The notes beneath the pieces were generated by a model that searched no databases, was not told where the DNA came from, and was given only the letters and a program-made list of their open reading frames with translations. From NCBI RefSeq assembly GCF_031928785.1, contig NZ_JARQAL010000001.1: DNA of 64,000 bases; one strand, given 5' to 3'. Shown here one piece after another: positions 8,705 to 17,768 of the stretch (its first letter is position 1; each line of letters opens with the position of its first letter). Source of the stretch: Enterococcus_C asini_A. GTDB taxonomy: Bacteria > Bacillota > Bacilli > Lactobacillales > Enterococcaceae. Made by a program: the position numbers and the translations under genes.

Positions 8705-9060
8705 GATTTATCCTCCTTAAGAATAAAAGAACAATATGTATGAGTTAAACAACCGTTTTACAGGGTCATTATAACGCCTTTCAAAGGCTTTGAATAGCCA
8801 GAAATACCAACTTTTTGAAAGATTAAATCTTCAGAAAATTGCTTTTAAACTAACTTTTTAAGGGCTGTTTAAAAATATGACGGGCAATATTGAAAAATTG
8901 AAATTGTCAGTCAAATTCGAAAAATAAAATAACGAAAAGCAGACGATTTTCTTTATACTTCAAAGCCTAATGTTGAATAGTAAAAAAGATGAACCTGGCT
9001 ATCTTCTTTAAAGAGGATAACCAGGTTCATCTCTAGTGCTTGAAAGTCTCATTTCATTTA
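8705..9060. other. Gene-free stretch
   Basis: This AT-rich 356-base gap has no ORF with a ribosome binding site. It holds the probable -10 (TATAAT on the minus strand, 8773-8768) of the small membrane protein gene and the terminator of the LURP-one-like gene at its right end. Nothing else was recognised. Confidence 0.6.
8982..9032 (-). terminator. Terminator of the LURP-one-like gene
   Basis: The stem GATGAACCTGGTTATC / GATAGCCAGGTTCATC on the minus strand is followed by six T, 29 bases past the stop. Confidence 0.85.
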
Positions 9061-9576
9061 TTAACTAGGCAGAAAATGCCAAGTGAAGTTATTGTTTTGA
9101 TCTTTGCGTCGATTGTATAGCCAGTAATCCATTACGGCAGCGATACAGATACATAAAGGGGCATCCTGGTCTTCAGTTACATCTAAGACATAATAATCCC
9201 CGGTCAATAAGGTAGCTTTGTCCATTTTCATAATTCGTTGATTGAAGTGGTGAATGCTGTAACGATGATTGTAAATATCCCCTTGAACAGTCCAATGCAG
9301 CTGCTGGATATAGTAGAAATCTCCCGGCCAGTTGAAAATCTTTTGCAAGGTGCCTACGCGTTTAAAATCTTGGTAAATTTCAAAGCGGGAGCCAAAGGTA
9401 AAACTGACTTGTTTAATACTAGCAACTAGATGACCATCCATAGCATAAAGGGATAGGGCATCTCCTTTTGTTCCCCAACGGCCAACCAATAAGAACAAGG
9501 AATTGCCGTCTTCGTCTTTAACAATGGTTCGGGTGATTTTGCTCAGTTGTTTGTCCTGAATGAAAAATTCCGACAT
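9061..9576 (-). CDS. LURP-one-related (tubby-like) protein
   Basis: The 171-residue protein resembles the LURP-one/YxjI family, a small tubby-like beta barrel. Evidence: length, alternating beta strands, and the pattern of an N-terminal FIQDKQLS followed by short beta-strand repeats, with a hydrophobic C-terminal helix (ICIAAVMDYWLYN). Function in bacteria is not established. ATG at 9576 stands shortly after AAGAGGAAAT. It is transcribed alone and terminated strongly. Confidence 0.68.
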   Translation of the reverse strand: MSEFFIQDKQLSKITRTIVKDEDGNSLFLLVGRWGTKGDALSLYAMDGHLVASIKQVSFTFGSRFEIYQDFKRVGTLQKIFNWPGDFYYIQQLHWTVQGDIYNHRYSIHHFNQRIMKMDKATLLTGDYYVLDVTEDQDAPLCICIAAVMDYWLYNRRKDQNNNFTWHFLPS

Positions 9577-9641
9577 GCGATTTCCTCTTTTCCTGTCGTG
9601 ATTCCTGCCGGGACTAGTGATAAGGATAATTGAATGAAAGA

Positions 9642-10511
9642 CTAAAGATTTTCTGCTATGGCCCGGGTGATGGCTTTGCCCACACCGTCTTCAATATTGG
9701 TGTCTGTAATATATTTGGCATATTCTTTCACTTCTAATGCAGCATTTCCCATGGCAAAGCTGACACCAGCCATTTGAATCATGCTGACATCGTTTAAATT
9801 GTCGCCGATAGTCATGACTTCATTTAAAGGAATCCCTCGTTTTTTGGCTACATGAGCTACGGCTATTCCTTTTTGGGCCTCCCGATGATTGATTTCTATA
9901 TTATTCGCCCCGGAAGAAGTGATGGCCAAATCACCAAAACCTTCTAATTCTTTGGCTACAGGAACTAAGACTTTGGCTTCTTCTTTATGGAAACAAATGA
10001 TTTTTAAGACTTCTAACGGATTTTCCTTCAAATGTTGGCGAATATCCGCCACATAGTGAATCGGCAAATGTTCCAGTTGTGCTTTTACCATGGCGAGAGC
10101 TGTTTCTCGTGTTAAATGGGGCATGGATTCCCCTAAATGAGTAACGAAAAGCTCTATTCGTTGATTTTTATCTTGAGTGAAGAGTCCGTGATTGGTGGCA
10201 ACTTCGTAGTAAATACTGCGTTCGTCCAATAAGTCTAAAATACTGTTAAAGCTACTTGGTTCAATGGGAACGGTAAATAAAGAGTTGCCCATTTTATCAA
10301 AGACTTGCGCGCCATTTAAAGTGACCATGGCACATTCAATGCCGGCTTTTTTCAAAGGGTGAATCGCTTCGGTGCGATTGCGACCAGTGGCGACAATAAA
10401 TTCTATGCCTTGGTCCGTGGCAGCTTTAATAGCAGCGGCGTTTTCTGATGAAATGCTCATATCAGAGTCTAACAGTGTTCCATCCATATCAGATGCGATT
10501 AATTTAATCAT
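9642..10511 (-). CDS. Cof-type HAD-superfamily phosphatase
   Basis: A 289-residue phosphatase of the Cof subfamily (HAD type IIB). Motif I SDMDGTLL has the nucleophile Asp8 and Asp10; motif IV GDNLNDVSM is near residue 235, and the cap domain lies between. Such enzymes hydrolyse sugar phosphates or cofactor phosphates; the substrate is not deducible. The start at 10511 is set by CGAGGAGCAAAA before ATG. An upstream extension to 10670 would run into the divergent ung gene and is rejected. Confidence 0.85.
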   Translation of the reverse strand: MIKLIASDMDGTLLDSDMSISSENAAAIKAATDQGIEFIVATGRNRTEAIHPLKKAGIECAMVTLNGAQVFDKMGNSLFTVPIEPSSFNSILDLLDERSIYYEVATNHGLFTQDKNQRIELFVTHLGESMPHLTRETALAMVKAQLEHLPIHYVADIRQHLKENPLEVLKIICFHKEEAKVLVPVAKELEGFGDLAITSSGANNIEINHREAQKGIAVAHVAKKRGIPLNEVMTIGDNLNDVSMIQMAGVSFAMGNAALEVKEYAKYITDTNIEDGVGKAITRAIAENL

Positions 10512-10637
10512 TTTTGCTCCTCGTTTCCTTAGGTTCGCTACTTTTAGTTTACCACAAATGACGCTCCTCAGAACAGCTAGAGTTTTCCAAGACAGAAAGT
10601 AGAAAATAAGGTACACTGGCTCTTGAGGTGAGAAACA

Positions 10638-11312
10638 GTGAAAGAGATTATTCATAACAGTTGGCAGCAAGTGCTAGAAAAAGAATTCACAAAACCTTAT
10701 TACTTGCAGCTGCGTAAATTTTTAAAAAATGAATACCAAACGAAAACCATCTATCCAGATATGTATCGAATTTTTACTGCTTTGGAGTTGACTCCTTATG
10801 AAGCGGTAAAAGTGGTTATTTTAGGTCAAGACCCCTATCACGGTCCCAACCAAGCTCACGGCCTAGCTTTTTCGGTGGAAAGTGGTAAAATTCCGCCTTC
10901 TTTGCAAAATATTTATAAAGAGATGAACAGTGATTTAGGGATTCCGCCAGCAAATCATGGCAATTTGACTCATTGGGCAAAACAAGGTGTCTTATTGCTA
11001 AACACGGTTTTAACAGTGCGGGCAGGGGAAGCCAACTCTCATCAAGGTCAAGGCTGGGAGCAGTTTACCGATTCCATTATCCAAGCATTAAATGAGCGAA
11101 AACAGCCGGTGGTCTTTATTCTTTGGGGCAGACCCGCGCAACAAAAGGCTAAGATGATCGACAAGAAAAAACACATCATCATTGCTTCAGCCCATCCTAG
11201 TCCACTGTCAGCTTATCGGGGTTTTTTTGATTCCCATCCCTTCTCCAAAACCAATGCTGCATTAGCTGCCTTAGGGGAAAAACCGATTGACTGGCAATTA
11301 CCTAATTCTTAA
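10638..11312 (+). CDS. ung: Uracil-DNA glycosylase
   Basis: Family 1 uracil-DNA glycosylase, which removes uracil from DNA to start base excision repair. The 224-residue protein has the catalytic water-activating loop GQDPYHGP (Asp65) and the DNA-intercalation loop HPSPLSAYRGF. The GTG at 10638 lies 7 bases after GAGGTGAG. It is divergent from the Cof-type phosphatase gene. Confidence 0.96.
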   Translation: MKEIIHNSWQQVLEKEFTKPYYLQLRKFLKNEYQTKTIYPDMYRIFTALELTPYEAVKVVILGQDPYHGPNQAHGLAFSVESGKIPPSLQNIYKEMNSDLGIPPANHGNLTHWAKQGVLLLNTVLTVRAGEANSHQGQGWEQFTDSIIQALNERKQPVVFILWGRPAQQKAKMIDKKKHIIIASAHPSPLSAYRGFFDSHPFSKTNAALAALGEKPIDWQLPNS

Positions 11313-11318
11313 TGCCGT

Positions 11319-11350
11319 TATGATACAACAGTTGTAACTGTACTATCATA
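11319..11350. repeat. Nested imperfect palindrome downstream of ung
   Basis: A 32-base palindrome: outer arms TATGATA/TATCATA and inner arms ACAGTT/AACTGT around GT, with two mismatches between. It is not followed by a T run, so it is not a standard terminator. It may be a protein-binding site between ung and pta. Confidence 0.55.
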
Positions 11351-11410
11351 GATTAGTTGATTTAGCATAGTATGTGAAAGTAATAACGAAGATAAAGACT
11401 TTTTTATTGT

Positions 11411-11437
11411 AACAGAAGATTCAATCTGTTTTTTTTC
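11411..11437 (+). terminator. Probable terminator of ung
   Basis: The short stem AACAGA/TCTGTT with an 8-base loop is followed by a run of eight T before the pta promoter region. Confidence 0.5.
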
Positions 11438-11518
11438 TTGGGAATAGTGTATGATGTATGAGAAATCAAAAAACACATCGCTTCCATGGTGAAGCATCAT
11501 ACTCAGGAGGGTATTTCA

Positions 11519-12499
11519 GTGGAATTATTCGAAAGCTTAAAAGAAAAAATCTACGGGAAAAATATGCGAATTGCATTCCCAGAAGGAACGGAACCACGGA
11601 TTTTAAGTGCTGTGGCTCGTTTGAAAGCAGACGGTTTAGTGGAACCAGTTTTAATTGGGAACCCAGAAGAAATTAAAACGATTGCCGAAGACCGTGGCGT
11701 TTCCGTGGAAAACTTCGAAATCCTTGATCCAAATAACTATGAAAAATTTGACGAAATGGTAGCAGCTTTTGTTGAACGTCGTAAAGGCAAAGCGACAGAA
11801 GAACAAGCACGAGAAATCTTAAAAGATGTGAACTACTTTGGTACTATGTTGACATATATGGGCTTAACAGACGGTATGGTCTCAGGTGCAGTTCATTCCA
11901 CTGGGGATACAGTGCGTCCAGCTTTGCAAATTATTAAAACAAAACCAGGTGTCAGCCGGACAAGTGGTGCTTTCTTAATGGTACGTGGTCGGGATCAAGA
12001 AAAATATTTGTTCTCTGACTGTGCTATCAATGTAAATCCAAATGCTCAAGAATTAGCTGAGATTGCGGTAGATTCTGCTAAGACTGCCGAATTGTTTGAT
12101 ATTGACCCTAAAGTTGCGATGTTGAGTTTCTCTACGAAAGGTTCTGCAAAAGCACCAGAAGTAGACAAAGTCGCTGAAGCTACAAAAATTGCCCAAGAAT
12201 TAGCTCCAGACTATCAAATTGATGGCGAATTGCAATTTGATGCCGCCTATGTAGCCTCTGTTGGTCAATTGAAAGCACCAAATTCTCCTGTTGCGGGTAA
12301 AGCAACTGTCTTTGTTTTCCCAGACTTACAAGCTGGAAACATTGGCTACAAGATTGCCCAACGTTTCGGTAATTTTGAAGCAATTGGCCCAATCTTACAA
12401 GGCTTGAACAAGCCAGTTTCTGACTTGTCTCGGGGCGCCAATGAAGAAGATGTTTACAAATTGTCAATCATCACTGCTGCTCAAGCATTGAATAACTAA
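11519..12499 (+). CDS. pta: Phosphate acetyltransferase
   Basis: Phosphotransacetylase interconverts acetyl-CoA and acetyl phosphate; with acetate kinase it makes ATP and acetate in mixed-acid metabolism. The 326-residue protein is the short single-domain form usual in Firmicutes, and the PEGTEPR start and the SGAVHSTGDTVRP and FVFPDLQAGNIGYK blocks are diagnostic. The GTG at 11519 follows CAGGAGGG; the ATG-less extension upstream lacks a binding site. It is monocistronic with a terminator behind it. High use of common codons suggests strong expression. Confidence 0.95.
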   Translation: MELFESLKEKIYGKNMRIAFPEGTEPRILSAVARLKADGLVEPVLIGNPEEIKTIAEDRGVSVENFEILDPNNYEKFDEMVAAFVERRKGKATEEQAREILKDVNYFGTMLTYMGLTDGMVSGAVHSTGDTVRPALQIIKTKPGVSRTSGAFLMVRGRDQEKYLFSDCAINVNPNAQELAEIAVDSAKTAELFDIDPKVAMLSFSTKGSAKAPEVDKVAEATKIAQELAPDYQIDGELQFDAAYVASVGQLKAPNSPVAGKATVFVFPDLQAGNIGYKIAQRFGNFEAIGPILQGLNKPVSDLSRGANEEDVYKLSIITAAQALNN

Positions 12500-12519
12500 T
12501 TGAAAGTATTATGTATAAG

Positions 12520-12552
12520 AAAGAGTGTCGCAAACTTTGCGGCACTCTTTTT
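12520..12552 (+). terminator. Terminator of pta
   Basis: The stem AAGAGTGTCGCAAA/TTTGCGGCACTCTT is followed by TTTTT, 20 bases after the stop. Confidence 0.85.
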
Positions 12553-12579
12553 GCCTTGTCTTAGGGAAACAGGTATACT
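12551..12579 (+). promoter_or_regulatory. Promoter of tsaE
   Basis: TTGCCT and TATACT are spaced by exactly 17 bases, immediately behind the pta terminator and about 30 bases before the tsaE start. Confidence 0.6.
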
Positions 12580-12609
12580 GATTTTAGAAAAAAATAGGAG
12601 GAAGTCTCT

Positions 12610-13074
12610 TTGTTATTACATAATCTTGAAGAAACAGAAAGCTTTGCCAAACAGATAGGAGGGCTAGCAGAGGCTGGGGATGTATTGGTCCTAACCGGAG
12701 ATCTAGGCGCTGGTAAGACTACTTTGACCAAAGGAATCGCTCTAGGGTTAGGGATTGAGCAAATGATCAAAAGCCCGACTTATACGATTATTCGGGAATA
12801 CACTACAGGGCGCTTGCCTTTGTATCATATGGATATTTACCGAGTAGCAGAAGGAGCCGGGGATTTAGGCTTAGAGGAATACTTTGAAGGTGAAGGTCTT
12901 TCTGTAGTTGAATGGGGGAATCTGCTCCAAGAAGATCTGCCGGTGGATTATTTAGAGTTGATTTTAAAAAAAGTGGCTGGAAATTCAGAAGAACGGCAGT
13001 TACAGATGGTAGCTCATGGCAAGGCCAGTGAAGCTTTCTTAAATCGAATCAATACAGGGGGCTCTCATGACTGA
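12610..13074 (+). CDS. tsaE: tRNA threonylcarbamoyladenosine biosynthesis ATPase TsaE
   Basis: TsaE is the ATPase partner of TsaB-TsaD in making the t6A base of ANN-decoding tRNAs. The 154-residue protein has Walker A GDLGAGKTT (residues 29-37) and the SPTYTI and HMDIYR motifs that mark the family. TTG is used as start, 8 bases behind AGGAGG. The following acetyltransferase overlaps its end by 8 bases, so the two are co-translated. Confidence 0.93.
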   Translation: MLLHNLEETESFAKQIGGLAEAGDVLVLTGDLGAGKTTLTKGIALGLGIEQMIKSPTYTIIREYTTGRLPLYHMDIYRVAEGAGDLGLEEYFEGEGLSVVEWGNLLQEDLPVDYLELILKKVAGNSEERQLQMVAHGKASEAFLNRINTGGSHD

Positions 13075-13588
13075 TATCAACTTAACGCTGCGACAAGCTC
13101 GTTTTGAAGACGCTACAGCATTGATTGCACTCTTAAATCAATTAGGACAAGAAACAGAATTTATGAGTTTTGATCGCTTTGGCATGGGTTTGAATCCAGA
13201 AATTCTTGGCAGTCACTTGGAAAGTTTAGCAGCTAGTAGCCATCAGTTGCTCTTGGTTGCAGAAATGGATACAGAGTTAGTCGCGGTAGCCTCAATTTCT
13301 GGAGACAACGATCCTCGGGTACGTCATATTGGCGAAGTGGGGATTGGGGTTTTACAAGAATACTGGGGGCTTGGCTTAGGTAGTTTGTTGATGGAAGAAT
13401 TATTGGATTGGGCAGAGTCAAGTGAAGAATTATTTCGTTTAGAATTAAAAGTTCAAGTACAAAATATTCGTGGGCGGCGTTTATATGAAAAATTTGGCTT
13501 TGAATTAGAAGCCCGTATGCCTCGAGGTGCCAGAAGCGATAATGGGAACTTTTTAGAGGTGGATTTAATGAGTTTATTGTTGCATTGA
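13067..13588 (+). CDS. GNAT-family N-acetyltransferase
   Basis: A 173-residue GNAT protein overlapping the tsaE end by 8 bases. The acetyl-CoA binding strand and loop read GIGVLQEYWGLGLGSLL, and VQNIRGRRLYEKFGFE is the usual C-terminal part. Position behind tsaE recalls the tsaE-tsaB-rimI arrangement of other bacteria, but similarity to RimI is not clear and the substrate is unknown. It ends at a bidirectional terminator. Confidence 0.82.
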   Translation: MTDINLTLRQARFEDATALIALLNQLGQETEFMSFDRFGMGLNPEILGSHLESLAASSHQLLLVAEMDTELVAVASISGDNDPRVRHIGEVGIGVLQEYWGLGLGSLLMEELLDWAESSEELFRLELKVQVQNIRGRRLYEKFGFELEARMPRGARSDNGNFLEVDLMSLLLH

Positions 13589-13589
13589 A

Positions 13590-13628
13590 ATAAAATCCCA
13601 GAGGCTACGGTTGCCTCTGGGATTTTAT
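13590..13628. terminator. Bidirectional terminator
   Basis: Perfect 16-bp stem ATAAAATCCCAGAGGC and complement with a 7-base loop, between convergent genes. Confidence 0.92.
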
Positions 13629-13630
13629 GC

Positions 13631-14164
13631 TTATTGAATCGTAACTAGTTTTTTCAAAGGATCCGTACCAAAGCTATAAGCTTGGCGTAAGAGAATTTTG
13701 GCGCAGGCTCGACTGTCTTCTAAGGCATCATGATGATTTTCTAAATCAATCTGCAAGTGATCACACATCGTATTTAAACGATGATTCGGACATTCTGGAT
13801 ACAGCTTACGACTGGTGCGTACCGTACACAATGACAGGTATTGAGGCTTGGCTAGATGATAATAGTCCAAACAACCCGCTAAAACTTTATTGTCAAAAGC
13901 CGCATTGTGGGCCACGACTAAACTTTTTGGATTGAAATAAGGCTGAATTTGTTCCCAAACTTCTGGGAATTTTGGTGCATGAGCCACGTCTTGAGGATGA
14001 ATATGATGAATTTGAATATTCCGCCAGAAGAAATCCGTTTCCGGTTGAATTAAAGTGTAGTATTCGCCGACAATCTGATCATTGCGCACCATGACGAGGG
14101 CTAGTGAACAGGCACTATAAGGTTTGGCATTAGCCGTTTCAAAATCCATGGCGATAAAATTCAT
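13631..14164 (-). CDS. DnaQ-like DEDDh 3'-5' exonuclease
   Basis: A 177-residue stand-alone exonuclease of the DNA polymerase III epsilon/DnaQ fold. The DEDDh residues are visible: Asp7 and Glu9 in MDFET, Asp91 in HNAAFD, His145 and Asp150 in HDALED. It lacks extra domains. Role may be proofreading or nucleic acid turnover; it is not the PolC proofreading domain, which is fused in Firmicutes. It lies downstream of exoA in the same direction, but a terminator separates them. Confidence 0.86.
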   Translation of the reverse strand: MNFIAMDFETANAKPYSACSLALVMVRNDQIVGEYYTLIQPETDFFWRNIQIHHIHPQDVAHAPKFPEVWEQIQPYFNPKSLVVAHNAAFDNKVLAGCLDYYHLAKPQYLSLCTVRTSRKLYPECPNHRLNTMCDHLQIDLENHHDALEDSRACAKILLRQAYSFGTDPLKKLVTIQ

Positions 14165-14213
14165 CCCGTAAACACTCCTTGTACATAATCAAGATTCGTT
14201 TTGACTATAACAT

Positions 14214-14283
14214 AAAAAAGCTGGGGAACGCGTATTCTGACTTGGATTTTTACCAAAAGTCAAACACTTCCCGAGCTTTCTTT
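14214..14283 (-). terminator. Terminator of exoA
   Basis: On the minus strand the arms AAAGCTCGGGAA and TTCCCCAGCTTT enclose a long loop and are followed by a T run, directly after the exoA stop. Confidence 0.6.
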
Positions 14284-15038
14284 TAAAGCGTAATATCTAA
14301 TTCTACTGGACAGTGGTCACTGCCAAAAATTTCATTGTGTATTTTGGCATCCACCATTTTGTCTTGCAAGTCATCGGAAACGACAAAATAATCAATGCGC
14401 CACCCAGCGTTGTTGGCCCGTGCATTAAAGCGATAGCTCCACCAAGAATAACGGCCCTCTACATCGGGATAGAAGTAACGGAAACTATCGAGAAAGCCCG
14501 CTTGCAATAATTCACTAAATTTATTGCGTTCTTCTGGAGTAAAGCCGGCATTTTTTTGATTGGTCTTCCAGTTTTTCAAATCGATGTTTTCGTGAGCGAC
14601 ATTTAAATCCCCACATAAAATGACACTTTTTTTCGTTTTTAAAGCTGTTAAGTAAGTACGAAAAGCATCTTCCCAAGTCATACGATAATCTAGTCGTTTC
14701 AATTGATTTTGAGAATTAGGGGTGTAGCAACAAACAAGATAAAATTCTGGATATTCCAAGGTGATAACCCGGCCTTCTTGATCGTGTTCGGCAATGCCGA
14801 TGCCGTAACTTACGGATAATGCGGGTTCTTTTGCAAAAATAGCAGTTCCGGAATAGCCTTTTTTTTCCGCATAAGCCCAATACTCATGATAGCCGGGCAA
14901 ATCCATTTCAATTTGACCTGCCTGAAGTTTCGTTTCTTGTAAGCAGAAGAAATCTGCATCTAGTTCTTGAAAGACTTCCATAAAATTCTTTTTCATAACG
15001 GCCCGTAAGCCATTCACATTCCACGAGATAAATTTCAA
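14283..15038 (-). CDS. exoA: Exodeoxyribonuclease III / AP endonuclease
   Basis: This 251-residue member of the exonuclease III family cuts DNA at abasic sites in base excision repair. Asn7 (WNVNG), Glu35 (LQETK), the GDLNVAH block and the C-terminal SDHCPV give the metal and catalytic residues. It starts with MKFISWNVNGLR as usual. It could process the abasic sites made by Ung, encoded 3 kb away. Confidence 0.95.
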   Translation of the reverse strand: MKFISWNVNGLRAVMKKNFMEVFQELDADFFCLQETKLQAGQIEMDLPGYHEYWAYAEKKGYSGTAIFAKEPALSVSYGIGIAEHDQEGRVITLEYPEFYLVCCYTPNSQNQLKRLDYRMTWEDAFRTYLTALKTKKSVILCGDLNVAHENIDLKNWKTNQKNAGFTPEERNKFSELLQAGFLDSFRYFYPDVEGRYSWWSYRFNARANNAGWRIDYFVVSDDLQDKMVDAKIHNEIFGSDHCPVELDITL

Positions 15039-15147
15039 AGGTGAACACGCTCCAATCTATTTGTCTCCATTCTAGCGAAAAATTTGGTAAGATGAAAGAA
15101 ATCTGTACGGAATATCCGACGAGACAATCGTCATAAGGAGGAAGATT

Positions 15148-16059
15148 ATGAAAATCGGTGTTATCGGTATTGGCAACATTGCCCAAAAAGCTTATTTACC
15201 GCTATACAGTGCTAATCGTGACCAAGGGGAGTTTGTCTTTGCCACCAGCAATCCTAAAACAAAGGAGATGCTAATAAGTCGCTATGGCTTCACTCATTGT
15301 GTGGCAACATTGGAAGAATTATTGGCTCAGAATATTCAGGCTTGTATGATTCATGCGGCTACTCATGTTCACGGGCAATACATTCGTCGCTGTTTGGAAG
15401 CAGGGATTCATGTCTTTGTGGATAAGCCGATTTCAGAAGACCCCCAAGAAGTAGCAGAACTATTGGAGTTAGCAAAAGCACGAGGCTTGCTTTTAATGGC
15501 AGGTTTCAATCGCCGGTTTGCTCCTTTAGTGGCACCTTTAAAAGCAACTGCCGACAAACACTTGCTTGTATTGCAAAAACACCGCATCAACCATCCGCAA
15601 CCAGTGAAATTTGTGACCTATGATTTGTTTTTACATGTGATTGATACGGCCCTTTACTTACTAGACGGGGAAATTGAACAGGTTCATGCACAAGGAGTAA
15701 TCAATGAAGGTTTGTTGCACCAAGCACATTTGACGATACAAACTGCGACAACCCAAGCTAGCCTGCACATGGATTTAACCAGTGGTGTCAATCAAGAGCG
15801 TTATCAAGTGACAGCGAGTGGCGAAAATTATGAATTACAAGAATTAACGCAATTAATCCAGACCACCCAAGAAACAAAACAGGAATTTCGTGGGAATGAC
15901 TGGGAGACCACATTGACTAAACGGGGCTTTCAACCGATGTTTCAGGCTTTTTTAGCTGCAGTTTCTGGTAAGCCAGCAGATTTGAGACAAGAAAGAATCT
16001 TAGAAAGTCACCAACTGTGCCAAAGCTTTTTACAGCAGCTAGCAATAGAGCAAGACTAG
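15148..16059 (+). CDS. Gfo/Idh/MocA-family oxidoreductase
   Basis: A 303-residue NAD(P)-dependent oxidoreductase. The Rossmann loop GIGNIAQ is at residues 6-12 and the family catalytic block DKPIS lies near residue 92. The C-terminal domain is shorter than in sugar dehydrogenases, so it may be of the virulence-factor MviM subgroup. The substrate is unknown. ATG follows AAGGAGGAAG. It is divergent from exoA. Confidence 0.84.
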   Translation: MKIGVIGIGNIAQKAYLPLYSANRDQGEFVFATSNPKTKEMLISRYGFTHCVATLEELLAQNIQACMIHAATHVHGQYIRRCLEAGIHVFVDKPISEDPQEVAELLELAKARGLLLMAGFNRRFAPLVAPLKATADKHLLVLQKHRINHPQPVKFVTYDLFLHVIDTALYLLDGEIEQVHAQGVINEGLLHQAHLTIQTATTQASLHMDLTSGVNQERYQVTASGENYELQELTQLIQTTQETKQEFRGNDWETTLTKRGFQPMFQAFLAAVSGKPADLRQERILESHQLCQSFLQQLAIEQD

Positions 16060-16140
16060 CCAGTCTAACTAAGTCGTGCTAAAATGGGGAAGATGTTTTA
16101 GGCAATTTAGCGATGGAACTGTTTAGAAAGGATTTTTATT

Positions 16141-17040
16141 TTGAAAATTGATATGAAGGGATCTTTTCCCAATCTTGCCATTTTAGTCGATGAACCATTG
16201 ATGAATTATACATTTACCAAAACCGGCGGTCCAGCGGATTTCTTGGCTTTTCCGAAAACGGCTGAAGAAGTACAGGCTTTGGTTTTGTATTGCAAAGAGC
16301 AAGACCTGCCTTGGTTGATTTTAGGCAATGCCAGTAATTTAATCGTCAAAGACGGGGGCATCCGCGGCTTAGTGATTATGCTCAGTGATATGAATGAAAT
16401 TACCGTGAACCATGAAGTGTTGACCGCTGAAGCTGGCGCTAAATTAATTGATGCTACTTATGTCGCATTGGATCATAAGTTGACTGGTTTTGAGTTTGCC
16501 TGTGGGATTCCTGGAAGTGTGGGCGGTGCGGTCTTTATGAATGCAGGAGCCTATGATGGAGAAATTCAAGGTGTTTTTGAATCCTGTGACGTTTTGTTAG
16601 CGGACGGCACCATTAAAACTTACACCAAAGACGAAATGGCTTTTTCATACCGCCATACTGCATTACAAGACGTAAAAGGAATCATTTTACGGGCTCGTTT
16701 TTCTTTAGCTAAAGGGGACTATGAAACAATTAAAAGCCGTATGGGAGAATTAACGGAACTCCGGCAGTTAAAACAACCTTTGGAGTACCCTTCCTGTGGT
16801 AGTGTCTTTAAACGACCAGTGGGACATTATACCGGTAAATTAATTCAAGACGCAGGACTTCAAGGCCTGAAATGGGGCGGGGCTCAGATTTCTGAAAAAC
16901 ACGCTGGCTTTATTGTGAACGTGGATAACGCCACGGCGACAGATTACTTGGAATTAATCGCCCATATTCAAAAGACAATTTTGGAAAAATTTGGTGTGAC
17001 CTTGGAAACAGAAGTTCGAATTATTGGCGAAGATGCTTAA
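16141..17040 (+). CDS. murB: UDP-N-acetylenolpyruvoylglucosamine reductase
   Basis: MurB reduces UDP-GlcNAc-enolpyruvate to UDP-MurNAc with NADPH and FAD, the second committed step of peptidoglycan synthesis. The 299-residue protein shows the FAD-binding NASNLIV and GCGS-like PSCGSVFKRP (catalytic serine) motifs and the final ETEVRIIGED. TTG at 16141 follows AAAGGA; an ATG four codons downstream is a weaker alternative. It is a single gene ended by a bidirectional terminator. Confidence 0.94.
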   Translation: MKIDMKGSFPNLAILVDEPLMNYTFTKTGGPADFLAFPKTAEEVQALVLYCKEQDLPWLILGNASNLIVKDGGIRGLVIMLSDMNEITVNHEVLTAEAGAKLIDATYVALDHKLTGFEFACGIPGSVGGAVFMNAGAYDGEIQGVFESCDVLLADGTIKTYTKDEMAFSYRHTALQDVKGIILRARFSLAKGDYETIKSRMGELTELRQLKQPLEYPSCGSVFKRPVGHYTGKLIQDAGLQGLKWGGAQISEKHAGFIVNVDNATATDYLELIAHIQKTILEKFGVTLETEVRIIGEDA

Positions 17041-17043
17041 ATC

Positions 17044-17092
17044 AAAAAAGCTTGTCAGCACATTCTTAGAGAATGTACTGGCAAGCTTTTTT
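17044..17092. terminator. Bidirectional terminator
   Basis: Long stem of AAAAAAGCTTG-CAG-ACATTCT with its near complement, T-rich on both strands, between convergent murB and the S-component gene. Confidence 0.9.
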
Positions 17093-17105
17093 GCTAGAGA
17101 TGAAT

Positions 17106-17747
17106 TTAAATTGTCCCGGTATTATTCTTTTGCAAACGCAATAAAATACTCGCTACAGCAGCGGTTAAAATACCAGCTACAATTGCTTCGGGAACACCTT
17201 GAGTCGCAATCACCGCAATGATGGCACCGTAAACTTGATTGGCTCCTTTGCCGATGAATTCCCCATAAGAGTCTTTAAACAAGAAGTAAATCAAGTTCAT
17301 CACCAAAAGGGTATTGGTTAAACCTCCTGCAATTCCTGCGACAAATAAGGAGACACTGTTGGCTTTTTGGTTTAAAAGTTTACGGAAAAGTTGGTAGACA
17401 TAATAAGGGACAATTCCTACTAAGATTCGAGGTACTAGTGCCACAATCAGAGCTTTCCAACTACCGTGAGTCGTCCCGATAATGGGGATAAAAGGAGAAA
17501 AGACAAAGGATAATGCGCTGGGGCGAGTCGTGGCGTTGATAATACTCATGACACCAAAAGAAGTCCCGAGAAAACCACCTAGGCGAGGGCCTAAGAGAAC
17601 AGAGCCGATAATCACCGGTACGTGTAAAATCGTCGCGTTTAAAGGACCGATGGGAATAAAGCCGAGAAAAGGCACGACGCTCATTAAAATCATAATACCT
17701 AAAAAGAAGGCGGTCAAAACAATATCAAAGGTCTTCTTATTTTTCAT
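17106..17747 (-). CDS. ECF transporter S component, probably for pantothenate
   Basis: A 213-residue, six-segment membrane protein of the ECF substrate-binding (S) component type: GPLNATILHVPVIIG and GFLGTSFGVMS fit the family. It docks to a shared EcfA-A'-T module encoded elsewhere. Because it directly follows coaB and coaC, pantothenate is the likeliest vitamin (PanT-like). The start at 17747 lies 11 bases after AAGGAG; a TTG at 17768 would precede its own binding site. Confidence 0.75.
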   Translation of the reverse strand: MKNKKTFDIVLTAFFLGIMILMSVVPFLGFIPIGPLNATILHVPVIIGSVLLGPRLGGFLGTSFGVMSIINATTRPSALSFVFSPFIPIIGTTHGSWKALIVALVPRILVGIVPYYVYQLFRKLLNQKANSVSLFVAGIAGGLTNTLLVMNLIYFLFKDSYGEFIGKGANQVYGAIIAVIATQGVPEAIVAGILTAAVASILLRLQKNNTGTI

Positions 17748-17768
17748 GGAATGGTATGCTCCTTGCAA

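Noticed and set aside
17024..17221. 65-residue plus-strand frame behind murB
   Set aside because: Covers the bidirectional terminator and the antisense of the S-component gene.
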